From Celerinatantimonas sp046054165 (GTDB lineage: Bacteria > Pseudomonadota > Gammaproteobacteria > Enterobacterales > Celerinatantimonadaceae): 64,000 nucleotides of DNA. Location of the stretch: the NCBI RefSeq assembly GCF_046054165.1, contig NZ_JBFNXK010000001.1:442166-506165 (forward strand). Reading direction: 5' to 3'. The first letter of the stretch is position 1; each line of letters starts with the position of its first letter. Below are positions 31,581-39,018 of the stretch, piece after piece. The notes under the pieces were generated by a model that saw only the letters and a program-made list of their open reading frames with translations, was not told the origin of the DNA and made no database searches. The position numbers and the translations under genes are program-made.

Positions 31581-32708
31581 TTGAAAGATTTGACCAAGGA
31601 AGGGAACGGTCCAGGTGTTATATTTTCAGGATTCATCGCCGCATTTTTGGAAAGCATTCCAGATCTAAAATCATCAGAGGATTTTTTTCGAAAAATAATG
31701 ATGATATTGACCAACAGCACCAATATCACTCTAGATCAGCAACTTTTTAGGAAATTACGAGCGAAAGATTATCAATACGTCGAGCAAAAATTTACTGATA
31801 AATTAGCTAATTTTTATCAAGAGAATAATATCAAAAATCCGGATTTAGACTGTTCAAATAGACCATTAGCCAATTGGGAGCTAATTGCTCATTACCTAAA
31901 ATTTTATCAGGAAACTCTTTCAATATTTAAGAAATGTCCGCTGATTTTATCTAGAGCCCAAAAATTTTATGCTTTTTTAAATTTTCACTTTCAGCATGAA
32001 GAATTTCTCCTTAAACAGATCTCCGAAACAAGAATGGATCAAAAGCTTTTTGAAAATTTACAGGAGAAAATTTTTAAAACTTCTGATACTAAAAAGTGTA
32101 AGGAAAATGTTAGTGTTCGAATATTTTGCTACTGGGCAGCTCTATTCAGTTTGAGGCATAAGTATATTTTTAAGCAATCATTTCATCTCGAAGAAAGCCT
32201 ACCTTGTTTAGGCAAAAAAGGTAGGCTCATAACAACGAATGAACGCTTTATCGTAAACACTAGACATAAGTACCTTACTGAGGCAGGGGAAAAATCTAAT
32301 AATGCGGCATTATACAAAAAAATAAGACGTGCTCAGATGCAAGATAAGGAATATCACTCTCGACATCCTCAAGAACCGCTGATCACTAATAAAAATGACG
32401 TTAGATTGATTGATCCAGATACATCAACAATAAAAAAACAATTCCAACGACTCAAACTCTTTTCTTTTGCTAAATTCGATGATTACTTCTTAACACTTGA
32501 ACGAGCATCAGGGAAGCGAGTATTCACTAGCTGCATTACTGTTATATTCCTTAATATGTTTACCTTAATACAGAATGAAATGAGCTCTAGATATAGTAAA
32601 AGCCCAGCTTGGATCTGTGATAGTTTTCAATCATATCTCGAGATGCAAACATTAGTAGAGCATCGATTCAATCAATTTTGTAACTCTGGAGCCTTTGACT
32701 GGGGCTAG
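31581..32708 (+). CDS. Unknown AT-rich cargo protein next to integrase
   Basis: 375 residues, TTG start after AAGGG. No recognised domain. It is predicted helical, rich in Phe, Lys, Asn and Ser, with no signal or clear membrane helix; a hydrophobic patch (CITVIFLNMFTLIQN) lies near residue 340. Much more AT-rich than the early genes. The slot between integrase and early operon often carries phage-exclusion genes, but nothing in the sequence shows a function. It converges with the integrase with a 6-base gap. Confidence 0.72.
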   Translation: MKDLTKEGNGPGVIFSGFIAAFLESIPDLKSSEDFFRKIMMILTNSTNITLDQQLFRKLRAKDYQYVEQKFTDKLANFYQENNIKNPDLDCSNRPLANWELIAHYLKFYQETLSIFKKCPLILSRAQKFYAFLNFHFQHEEFLLKQISETRMDQKLFENLQEKIFKTSDTKKCKENVSVRIFCYWAALFSLRHKYIFKQSFHLEESLPCLGKKGRLITTNERFIVNTRHKYLTEAGEKSNNAALYKKIRRAQMQDKEYHSRHPQEPLITNKNDVRLIDPDTSTIKKQFQRLKLFSFAKFDDYFLTLERASGKRVFTSCITVIFLNMFTLIQNEMSSRYSKSPAWICDSFQSYLEMQTLVEHRFNQFCNSGAFDWG

Positions 32709-32714
32709 AAAACT

Positions 32715-33695
32715 CTAGCCCAATCTATTTGCAATCTCGGTTGCCGTTGCGTTGTAGTAGATCATCAACGAACGCGGATCACGATGGCCAACCATTCGGG
32801 CTAAATCCAAAACATCCAACTTTCTGGCCAAACGCGTTAACGCTTCATGTCGTGTATCGTGAAAGGTCAGCTGTTTAATGCCAGCAATGCGCAATGCTCG
32901 CCGAAAAATCACGCCACAGGACTGCTGCGGAAAGTGGAACACTTCGCCTTGGTGCTTCGGCTGCATCATTTCCAGCAGCTTAATGGCTTGTGCTGAGAGC
33001 GGGACATCACGGGAAGTGCCGTTTTTGGTTTCATTGAGCCGCAGATAACGCTGCTCTAAATGAATATCCTGCCACTGCAAATTCCACAACTCCCCCTGCC
33101 GCATCGCGGTTTCCAAGGCCAGTAAAAAGGCGATGGCTATCTCCTGACGTTGCGTTTCGGCCGGTTCATCAGGAATATACTCCAGAGCATCTAAAATACG
33201 CTGTATCTCCTCGGCAGAAATGCGTCGATCACGGGGTCTGGGGCTTTTCGGGCGCTCAATATCTCGGGCCGGATTAGTTTCAATCCAAAGCCAGCGTTTG
33301 CGAGCGGTCTCCAGAACGGCGGCAATCAGGTTTAATTCCCGATTAATCGATGAGGCCTGAATCCGTTTGAGTTCGGTATTGATCCAGTGCTGCAAATCAT
33401 TGGGTGTAAGGTCGGTAAGCAATATCGAAGCCATCGGCGCTCGCAGCAGTTTGTTAAGCCGCACTAACTCCCACCGTTTTCCTTTTTTGGAAGGAGAGAC
33501 TTCGTCTGCATATCGAATAAAAGCATCCGCCAGCGTTTTGCCATGAATAATGCTGGTTGGATTTTTCATCTGTTGTTCGATTTCGACGGCCCAGGTTAAT
33601 GCTTCTATCTTCGAATCAAAGCTACGCGAGCGGGACTGACTTTTTACGCGAACCTGAGCACGCCATTTTTTACCCCGCTTAAATATCTGTGCCAT
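32715..33695 (-). CDS. int: Tyrosine-recombinase integrase
   Basis: 326 residues started at 33695 (MAQIFKRGKKW); the frame is open upstream. An N-terminal arm-binding domain is followed by a core-binding domain and the catalytic domain with ETAMRQGELWNLQW (first Arg), LTFHDTRHEALTRL (HxxR) and MVGHRDPRSLMIYYN (His and the nucleophile Tyr). It integrates the phage at tRNA-Leu and faces the attachment site. Repeats TGGTGTAA just upstream may be its binding sites. Confidence 0.95.
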   Translation of the reverse strand: MAQIFKRGKKWRAQVRVKSQSRSRSFDSKIEALTWAVEIEQQMKNPTSIIHGKTLADAFIRYADEVSPSKKGKRWELVRLNKLLRAPMASILLTDLTPNDLQHWINTELKRIQASSINRELNLIAAVLETARKRWLWIETNPARDIERPKSPRPRDRRISAEEIQRILDALEYIPDEPAETQRQEIAIAFLLALETAMRQGELWNLQWQDIHLEQRYLRLNETKNGTSRDVPLSAQAIKLLEMMQPKHQGEVFHFPQQSCGVIFRRALRIAGIKQLTFHDTRHEALTRLARKLDVLDLARMVGHRDPRSLMIYYNATATEIANRLG

Positions 33696-33715
33696 ATACG
33701 CCTCTGGCACCAAAC

Positions 33716-33851
33716 TGGTGTAAAAAGTGGTGTAAAACTGGTGTAAAAATATCGAAAATATGGCAAGAAATGCCAAGATTCGTCCAAATCAATATACCGC
33801 AGAAAGCGCGCAAATACTTGATATGAGAAGAAAATATAAGAACTGGTGTAA
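33716..33851. repeat. TGGTGTAA repeats: candidate integrase arm-type sites
   Basis: Copies lie at 33716-33723, 33728-33735, 33739-33746 and 33844-33851. The first three are 12 and 11 bases apart, close to one helical turn. The fourth ends 17 bases before the tRNA 3' end. Direct repeats between an integrase gene and its attachment core are usually bound by the integrase or excisionase. Confidence 0.62.
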
Positions 33852-33868
33852 TATACAAAGAAGTGAGG

Positions 33869-33955
33869 TGGTGCCCGGGGCCGGACTTGAACCGGCACGA
33901 ACTTTCGTTCGAGGGATTTTAAATCCCTTGTGTCTACCTATTTCACCACCCGGGC
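33869..33955 (-). tRNA. tRNA-Leu(TAA), prophage attachment target
   Basis: An 87-base cloverleaf with encoded CCA, GCCCGGG acceptor start, a long variable arm (CGAACGAAAGTTCG) and anticodon TAA in the loop TTTAAAA. It is third in the Gly-Cys-Leu cluster as in E. coli glyW-cysT-leuZ. The phage joins at its 3' side and the tRNA remains intact. Confidence 0.97.
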
Positions 33956-33967
33956 AATACAATTTTT

Positions 33968-34041
33968 TGGAGGCGGGACCCGGAGTCGAACCGAGATCCA
34001 CGGATTTGCAATCCGCTGCATAGCCGTTCTGCCATCCCGCC
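33968..34041 (-). tRNA. tRNA-Cys(GCA)
   Basis: A 74-base tRNA with encoded CCA, GGCGGGA acceptor start, discriminator T (typical of tRNA-Cys) and anticodon GCA in the loop TTGCAAA. Confidence 0.97.
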
Positions 34042-34050
34042 CTATCTAAC

Positions 34051-34126
34051 TGGAGCGGCACACGAGGTTCGAACTCGTGACCTCAACCTTGGCAAGGTTG
34101 CGCTCTACCAACTGAGCTAGTGCCGC
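34051..34126 (-). tRNA. tRNA-Gly(GCC)
   Basis: A 76-base tRNA with encoded CCA, GCGGCAC acceptor start, anticodon GCC in the arm CCTTGCCAAGG. First in the cluster, 136 bases after the pgsA stop. Confidence 0.97.
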
Positions 34127-34262
34127 GCCTTAGATAACACATCAACGTTGTAAGCCTTAGTAGCTGTCCCCGTCGATGTGCTGAGCATTTTAGCGATGTG
34201 AGCGCAGGCGTCAACAATAAATTTTAATCTTTTGAATCGTTCGCTGGAAAAATAATCGATCG

Positions 34263-34835
34263 CTATGATTTTCTAGTCAAATCGTCGCTATTTTCACCTT
34301 TAAGATATGGCCATGCAGCTTTTAGATAAGTAACCATAGACCAAATCGTTAAAATTGCTGCAACACCCAGCAAAATTTTTGCTAAAAAAACCATCCACGG
34401 CTGATATTGCCAAAGCAAACCTGTAATCGCTAACATCTGTGAAGCCGTCTTATATTTTCCCCATTTATTCACGGCTACACTCGCCCGACTCCCAATCTCA
34501 GCCATCCATTCCCGCAATGCGGATATAACGACTTCTCGGCCGACCATAATAATGGCGGGTAGACTAATCCAAACCGAGTCATAGTGTTCCACCAAAACGA
34601 CTAGTGTCGTGGTTACCATGACTTTGTCGGCCACAGGATCCAAAAACGCTCCAAAGGGTGATGTTTGCTTTAAACGCCTTGCTAAGTAGCCATCAAAATA
34701 ATCAGTAACTGCAGCAATCACAAAAATTGCTGCTGATGCGAAATAGGCCCATTCAAACGGCAAATAAAATGCAACTAAGAAAAACGGGATAAGGATCAAT
34801 CGAAAAAAAGTCAGTATATTAGGTATTGTATTCAT
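34263..34835 (-). CDS. pgsA: CDP-diacylglycerol--glycerol-3-phosphate 3-phosphatidyltransferase
   Basis: Makes phosphatidylglycerophosphate, the committed step to phosphatidylglycerol, in the inner membrane. 190 residues. The CDP-alcohol phosphotransferase motif is seen as DYFDGYLARRLKQTSPFGAFLDPVADKV (D-G-x2-A-R, then G-x3-D-x3-D). Several hydrophobic helices are present and IPNILTFFRLILIPFF is the usual N-terminus. It follows uvrC with a 46-base gap. Confidence 0.96.
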   Translation of the reverse strand: MNTIPNILTFFRLILIPFFLVAFYLPFEWAYFASAAIFVIAAVTDYFDGYLARRLKQTSPFGAFLDPVADKVMVTTTLVVLVEHYDSVWISLPAIIMVGREVVISALREWMAEIGSRASVAVNKWGKYKTASQMLAITGLLWQYQPWMVFLAKILLGVAAILTIWSMVTYLKAAWPYLKGENSDDLTRKS

Positions 34836-34881
34836 TAGCGTATCGAGTTTGCATCAATAGCTGTATGTTGCCCGTTTCCGC

Positions 34882-36705
34882 TTACTCTTGCAATCGATCC
34901 ACGATAGTTTGTGCAAGCGCACGGCTAATTCCAGGAACTTTTGTCAACTCATCAACGCTAGCTCGTTTCACCTCCTGAATGCCGCCCATATACTTCAGCA
35001 ATGATTGCCGACGTTTAGCACCTATTCCCGGGATTTCTTCAAGGAAACTATGTTGCCGGGCTTTATCTCGACGATTTCGATGTCCGGTAATCGCAAAGCG
35101 ATGACTTTCATCACGGATATACTGAATGAGATGCAATGCACTTTCGTGTTTTTCCAGATGCACTGGGCGCATTACCCGACCAATGAGTAGCGTCTCTAAG
35201 CCCGGTTTTCGAGTCACACCTTTGGCAACACCCACAATGAGCGGTTCATGTTCAAGTTGTAGTTCATCAAACACGGCAAAAGTTGCATTTAACTGGCCTT
35301 TTCCCCCATCGATAAATAAGATATCCGGGAGCTTAATATCGTCGGTTTGTTTACCATAACGCCTTTTGAGAGCCTGGCTCATGGCTGCATAATCATCCCC
35401 TCCGGTAATACCCGAGATATTAAACCGCCGATATTCACTTTTTTGAGGGCCTTGCTCATTAAACACAACACAGGAAGCCACGGTCCGTTCTCCCTGAGTA
35501 TGGCTGATATCAAAGCATTCCATACGTCGAATCGGCTCATCACGCTCCAGAAATCGCTGCAAAGACTGCAACCGAACCGCCGCAGTTGATGCTTCCTGTA
35601 ATTTCGAAGTCACTGCATTTTGAGCATTAGCATTAGCCAGTTGCAGCAGCCGAACTTTATCACCGCGACTGGGAACATGGATCTCAACATGATGCCCTGC
35701 TCTACTCGTCAGAGCCTGTTGCAAAATATCCCATTCCGAGTATTGCTGGGTCACAATAATTTCTTTAGGGAGCTGTCCATCACGTTGATCGGCTAAATAA
35801 TATTGCGTCACAAAGCCATGAATCACTTCGCTCATATCAGTATCGGCCGGAACTTTCGGGAAATAACTGCGGCTCCCCAGTAATTGACCATCCCGAAACA
35901 ACATTAAGTGAATAGCTGCAATACCATTACGATAATCAAACCCAACCACATCGGTCTGTGCCGCACTGGTCCCTGAAACCCATTGCTGTTCTTGAATACG
36001 ACGCAAGGCTTGAATTTGATCACGATAGCGGGCCGCCCGTTCAAACTCTAATGCACCGCTGGCCTGCTCCATTAAGCCGACCAGATTATTAATAACTTGA
36101 TCACCTTTACCGGATAAAAACAAAGCGGCCAAATCAACCTGCTCTTGATATTGCTCATCCGATACTTTATGACAACACGGGCCACTACAACGGCCGATCT
36201 GATACTGAAGACATGGTCGAGTTCGGTTGGCATATTCGCTATCGCGACACTGACGGATCGGGAATATTTTCTGCAGCAGGATCAGGCTTTCACGAACTGA
36301 TTTCCCACTCGGATAAGGTCCAAAATACTTGCCTTTATCGCGTTTTCGTCCACGATGCAAAGCAAGCCTGGGATGCTTGTGCGCAGTCAGCACAATATAA
36401 GGATAGGATTTATCATCACGCAATACGACATTATAGCGAGGCCGATATTTCTTGATCAGGTTGTGCTCAAGAATAAGTGCTTCGGTCTCACTATTAGTAA
36501 TAGTCGTCTCAATCCGGCAAATTTGCCGGACTAAGGCTGCTGTTTTAGGGCGATCAACCTGCTTCCGAAAATAACTGGATAGCCGCTTCTTTAGTGATTT
36601 TGCTTTACCAACATAAATCACTTCATCACGGCTGTTGTACATTCGGTAGACACCGGGTTGAACAGGCGCCCTTGCTAAAAATGCAGAGGCATCAAACTCG
36701 CTCAT
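34882..36705 (-). CDS. uvrC: UvrABC excinuclease subunit C
   Basis: Makes the 3' and 5' cuts in nucleotide excision repair. 607 residues (E. coli 610). Domains: GIY-YIG nuclease at about 15-95 (PGVYRMYNSRDEVIYVGKAKSLKKRL), a Cys-rich segment near 160, the UVR/UvrB-binding motif at about 205-240, an RNase H-like endonuclease core (CFDISHTQGERTVASCVVF; LFIDGGKGQL) and C-terminal helix-hairpin-helix pair (IPGIGAKRRQSLL; VPGISRALAQ). It starts at the base after the uvrY stop. Confidence 0.97.
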   Translation of the reverse strand: MSEFDASAFLARAPVQPGVYRMYNSRDEVIYVGKAKSLKKRLSSYFRKQVDRPKTAALVRQICRIETTITNSETEALILEHNLIKKYRPRYNVVLRDDKSYPYIVLTAHKHPRLALHRGRKRDKGKYFGPYPSGKSVRESLILLQKIFPIRQCRDSEYANRTRPCLQYQIGRCSGPCCHKVSDEQYQEQVDLAALFLSGKGDQVINNLVGLMEQASGALEFERAARYRDQIQALRRIQEQQWVSGTSAAQTDVVGFDYRNGIAAIHLMLFRDGQLLGSRSYFPKVPADTDMSEVIHGFVTQYYLADQRDGQLPKEIIVTQQYSEWDILQQALTSRAGHHVEIHVPSRGDKVRLLQLANANAQNAVTSKLQEASTAAVRLQSLQRFLERDEPIRRMECFDISHTQGERTVASCVVFNEQGPQKSEYRRFNISGITGGDDYAAMSQALKRRYGKQTDDIKLPDILFIDGGKGQLNATFAVFDELQLEHEPLIVGVAKGVTRKPGLETLLIGRVMRPVHLEKHESALHLIQYIRDESHRFAITGHRNRRDKARQHSFLEEIPGIGAKRRQSLLKYMGGIQEVKRASVDELTKVPGISRALAQTIVDRLQE

Positions 36706-37350
36706 TTACAACTTATCAGCATCCAAAATACCATGCCGAATTGCTAGATGAGTTAATTCGACGTCACCACTAATATTTAGTTTATTAAACAAACGATAAC
36801 GATAGCTATTGACCGTTTTCGAACTCAAGTTGAGTTGTTCTGAAATATCAGTGACTCGCACACCTTTAGTGATCATCAGCATGATCTGCAACTCTCGCTC
36901 TGAAAGTTGTGCAAAAGGATTTTCGCTATTAGGCGAGAAAGAACTTAAGGCAACTTGCTGAGCGATTTGAGGAGACAGATATCGCTGCCCACAACTTACC
37001 GTTCGAATAGCCGTTAACATTTCTTCCGGTGCTGCACCTTTTGTCAGATACCCAAATGCACCAGCTTGCATCACTTTGCTGGGAAAAGGGTTCTCAGTAT
37101 GAATGGTTAACACAACAATGCGCGTATCGGGATCATACCGAAGAATTTTCCTTGTTGCCTCTAATCCTCCGATCCCTGGCATATTCATATCCATGAGAAT
37201 AACGTCAGCGTGATTCTGACGGCACCATTGTACCGCTTGTTCACCACTTTCGGCTTCTCCGACAACTTTCATTCCGCGTGCATCTTCAATAATGCGACGA
37301 ATCCCTGTGCGCACTAACTCATGGTCATCAACTAGAAATACGTTAATCAA
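36706..37350 (-). CDS. uvrY: Response regulator UvrY/GacA/VarA
   Basis: The DNA-binding partner of the BarA/GacS kinase; activates Csr small RNAs. 214 residues with TTG start (MINVFLVDDHE), as in E. coli. Receiver domain with the phospho-acceptor Asp in DVILMDMNMP (residue 54), then a LuxR-type HTH (LSERELQIMLMITKGVRVTDISEQLNLSSKTVNSYRYRLFNKL). Confidence 0.96.
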   Translation of the reverse strand: MINVFLVDDHELVRTGIRRIIEDARGMKVVGEAESGEQAVQWCRQNHADVILMDMNMPGIGGLEATRKILRYDPDTRIVVLTIHTENPFPSKVMQAGAFGYLTKGAAPEEMLTAIRTVSCGQRYLSPQIAQQVALSSFSPNSENPFAQLSERELQIMLMITKGVRVTDISEQLNLSSKTVNSYRYRLFNKLNISGDVELTHLAIRHGILDADKL

Positions 37351-37573
37351 GCGTATATCTCCGCACAGTAAAACTTAAAAAAACCTATTTACAGGTCCAA
37401 TAGACAATTGCTAGTCACATACTCAAGCAATTAATTGAGTTATATCCTATCTGGACATTAATTAAAAGCTCTCAATGACTCGCTCTTTTATTATTTACAC
37501 CGTAATGTATTTAAATTTTGCGATCAGAAGCAGTTAATAATAATGCCATTGATAACGGGTGTGATCCGGGTAT

Positions 37574-37607
37574 AAAAAAAGGGATTATCTTTCGATAACC
37601 CCTTTTT
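37574..37607 (-). terminator. Intrinsic terminator of the first tRNA-Ser gene
   Basis: AAAAAGGG-TTATC pairs with GATAA-CCCTTTTT around TTTC with one mismatch. It lies 12 bases beyond the 3' end of the leftward tRNA-Ser and can act in both directions. Confidence 0.85.
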
Positions 37608-37618
37608 CTACAAAGAAA

Positions 37619-37709
37619 TGGCGGAGGAGGAGAGATTCGAACTCTCGGTGGGCTATTAACCCACGCCGGTTTTCAAGACCGGTGCATTCAACCGCTCTGC
37701 CACCCCTCC
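37619..37709 (-). tRNA. tRNA-Ser(TGA), copy 1
   Basis: 91 bases with encoded CCA, long variable arm (GTGGGTTAATAGCCCAC), anticodon TGA in the loop CTTGAAA. Identical in sequence to the copy at 37966-38056. Confidence 0.97.
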
Positions 37710-37925
37710 GCAGCAGTGGAGCGAATACTATCGGGAGCTTTATCTGTTGTAAATAGTTAAATCATGATTTTTTCTAAAAAATAGAGTATTTGCTATTTTT
37801 TTATTCAACATGCTGTTTTTTCAAACTTTTAAATCAATAACAATAACATTAACACCACGTTAAAACATGAAGAAGATGTGGATAACAACAGTATTTCCAC
37901 TCAAATATGCTCATAAATGCAAAAA

Positions 37926-37950
37926 GGGCGTCATCACAATGATGACGCCC
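37926..37950 (-). terminator. Intrinsic terminator of the second tRNA-Ser gene
   Basis: GGGCGTCATCA (37926-37936) pairs perfectly with TGATGACGCCC (37940-37950) around CAA. On the minus strand TTTTT follows. Confidence 0.9.
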
Positions 37951-37965
37951 TTCTCTAAAATTTAG

Positions 37966-38056
37966 TGGCGGAGGAGGAGAGATTCGAACTCTCGGTGGGC
38001 TATTAACCCACGCCGGTTTTCAAGACCGGTGCATTCAACCGCTCTGCCACCCCTCC
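37966..38056 (-). tRNA. tRNA-Ser(TGA), copy 2
   Basis: 91 bases, the same as copy 1 over the whole tRNA. The flanks differ: each copy has its own terminator, so the two are separate transcription units from a tandem duplication. Confidence 0.97.
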
Positions 38057-38232
38057 GCAGCGGGGTCGAATAATACTGACTCACAGAAAAAACGCAACAT
38101 TTTTTTTCAAAAAAGCATGCGACAGGCTGTTTTTTATTCAAATGTTCCATATCTTTTTCAAAATCTCTCCGGCAATCGATGTATACGGAAGGCTCTAAAA
38201 TCTTACAAAGATTAGCGTTGATCACTACATAG

Positions 38233-38261
38233 TTATACAACCGCACAAAAGAATGTATACT
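38233..38261 (+). promoter_or_regulatory. Probable sigma-70 promoter of yccA
   Basis: TTATAC (38233-38238) and TATACT (38256-38261) are 17 bases apart, 36 bases before the yccA ATG, which is preceded by GTGGAG. Confidence 0.65.
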
Positions 38262-38297
38262 AGAGACAGTATTAACCCCTTAAATGTGGAGTAAATT

Positions 38298-38957
38298 ATG
38301 AATCAGAATCGTAGCATTGGTTATTCTGCGGTTGCTCAGCGTGATGAAACCACCCGTGTACTCCGTAATACCTATCTATTGCTTGCATTAACCTTAGCTT
38401 TTTCTTCTATTGTAGCCATGACGGCCGCAACATTGGCATTACCCTATCCAGGGATCCTCATTACTATTGTTGGTTTTTATGGGCTGTTGTTTGCTGTTGA
38501 AAAAACCAAAAATAGCGCTTTAGGGCTGTTATTTGTTTTTCTTCTAACGGGTTTTATGGGGTATACCTTAGGGCCTATTATCAATCTCCTACTTAAAACA
38601 GGGGGATCTGAAATCCTATTTACCGCTTTAGGTGGAACTGCACTGACCTTCTTCGTTTTGTCCGCCTATGTGCTCATTACTCGTAAAGATATGTCTTTCT
38701 TAGGTGGGATGATGACCGCCGGGTTCTTTGTGTTATTAGTGGGCATGGTTGCTAATCTGTTCCTGCATATGCCAGTCCTTAACTTGGTTCTCAGCGCTTT
38801 GTTTATTTTGTTCTCATCCGGGGCAATACTAATGCAAACCAGTGCCATTATTCATGGTGGCGAACGGAATTACATCTCAGCGACTGTCACAATTTTTGTT
38901 TCTCTGTATAATATTTTCATTAGCCTTCTCAACATTTTGACGGCTTCCCGGGATTAA
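38298..38957 (+). CDS. yccA: Bax-inhibitor-1 family membrane protein YccA
   Basis: 219 residues with seven hydrophobic segments and the short charged start MNQNRSIGYSAVAQRDETTRVLRNTY typical of YccA. In E. coli YccA is a substrate and modulator of the FtsH protease in the inner membrane. The conserved C-terminal segment (YISATVTIFVSLYNIFISLLNIL) is present. Promoter and terminator flank it as a single gene. Confidence 0.93.
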   Translation: MNQNRSIGYSAVAQRDETTRVLRNTYLLLALTLAFSSIVAMTAATLALPYPGILITIVGFYGLLFAVEKTKNSALGLLFVFLLTGFMGYTLGPIINLLLKTGGSEILFTALGGTALTFFVLSAYVLITRKDMSFLGGMMTAGFFVLLVGMVANLFLHMPVLNLVLSALFILFSSGAILMQTSAIIHGGERNYISATVTIFVSLYNIFISLLNILTASRD

Positions 38958-38972
38958 TCTACGGCCTTGCTA

Positions 38973-38998
38973 AAAGCCCCGGTCAGCGGGGCTTTTTT
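38973..38998 (+). terminator. Intrinsic terminator after yccA
   Basis: AAAGCCCCG (38973-38981) pairs with CGGGGCTTT (38987-38995) around GTCAG, followed by more T. Confidence 0.95.
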
Positions 38999-39018
38999 AT
39001 GTGCATTTATAGGTCATT

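Larger units (their letters stand above)
1..33900. mobile_element. P2-like prophage integrated at tRNA-Leu (left end outside window)
   Basis: The gene order N-M-L-X-lysis-R-S-V-W-J-I-H-G-FI-FII-E-T-U-D is that of the P2 late operons. A repressor, an Ogr-type activator, a replication gene and a tyrosine integrase follow. The integrase abuts the 3' end of an intact tRNA-Leu, whose CCA end lies at 33869, so the right attachment site lies at or inside that tRNA. Terminase large subunit, portal, scaffold and the left attachment site must lie before position 1. Structural genes are complete where visible, so the phage could be functional, but this cannot be shown from one window. Several AT-rich cargo blocks break the P2 order. 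Confidence 0.93.

Noticed and set aside
33716..33851. TGGTGTAA repeats as a CRISPR array
   Set aside because: Repeat units are only 8 bases, three are one helical turn apart, there are no spacers of regular length and no cas genes. No CRISPR array was seen anywhere in the window.
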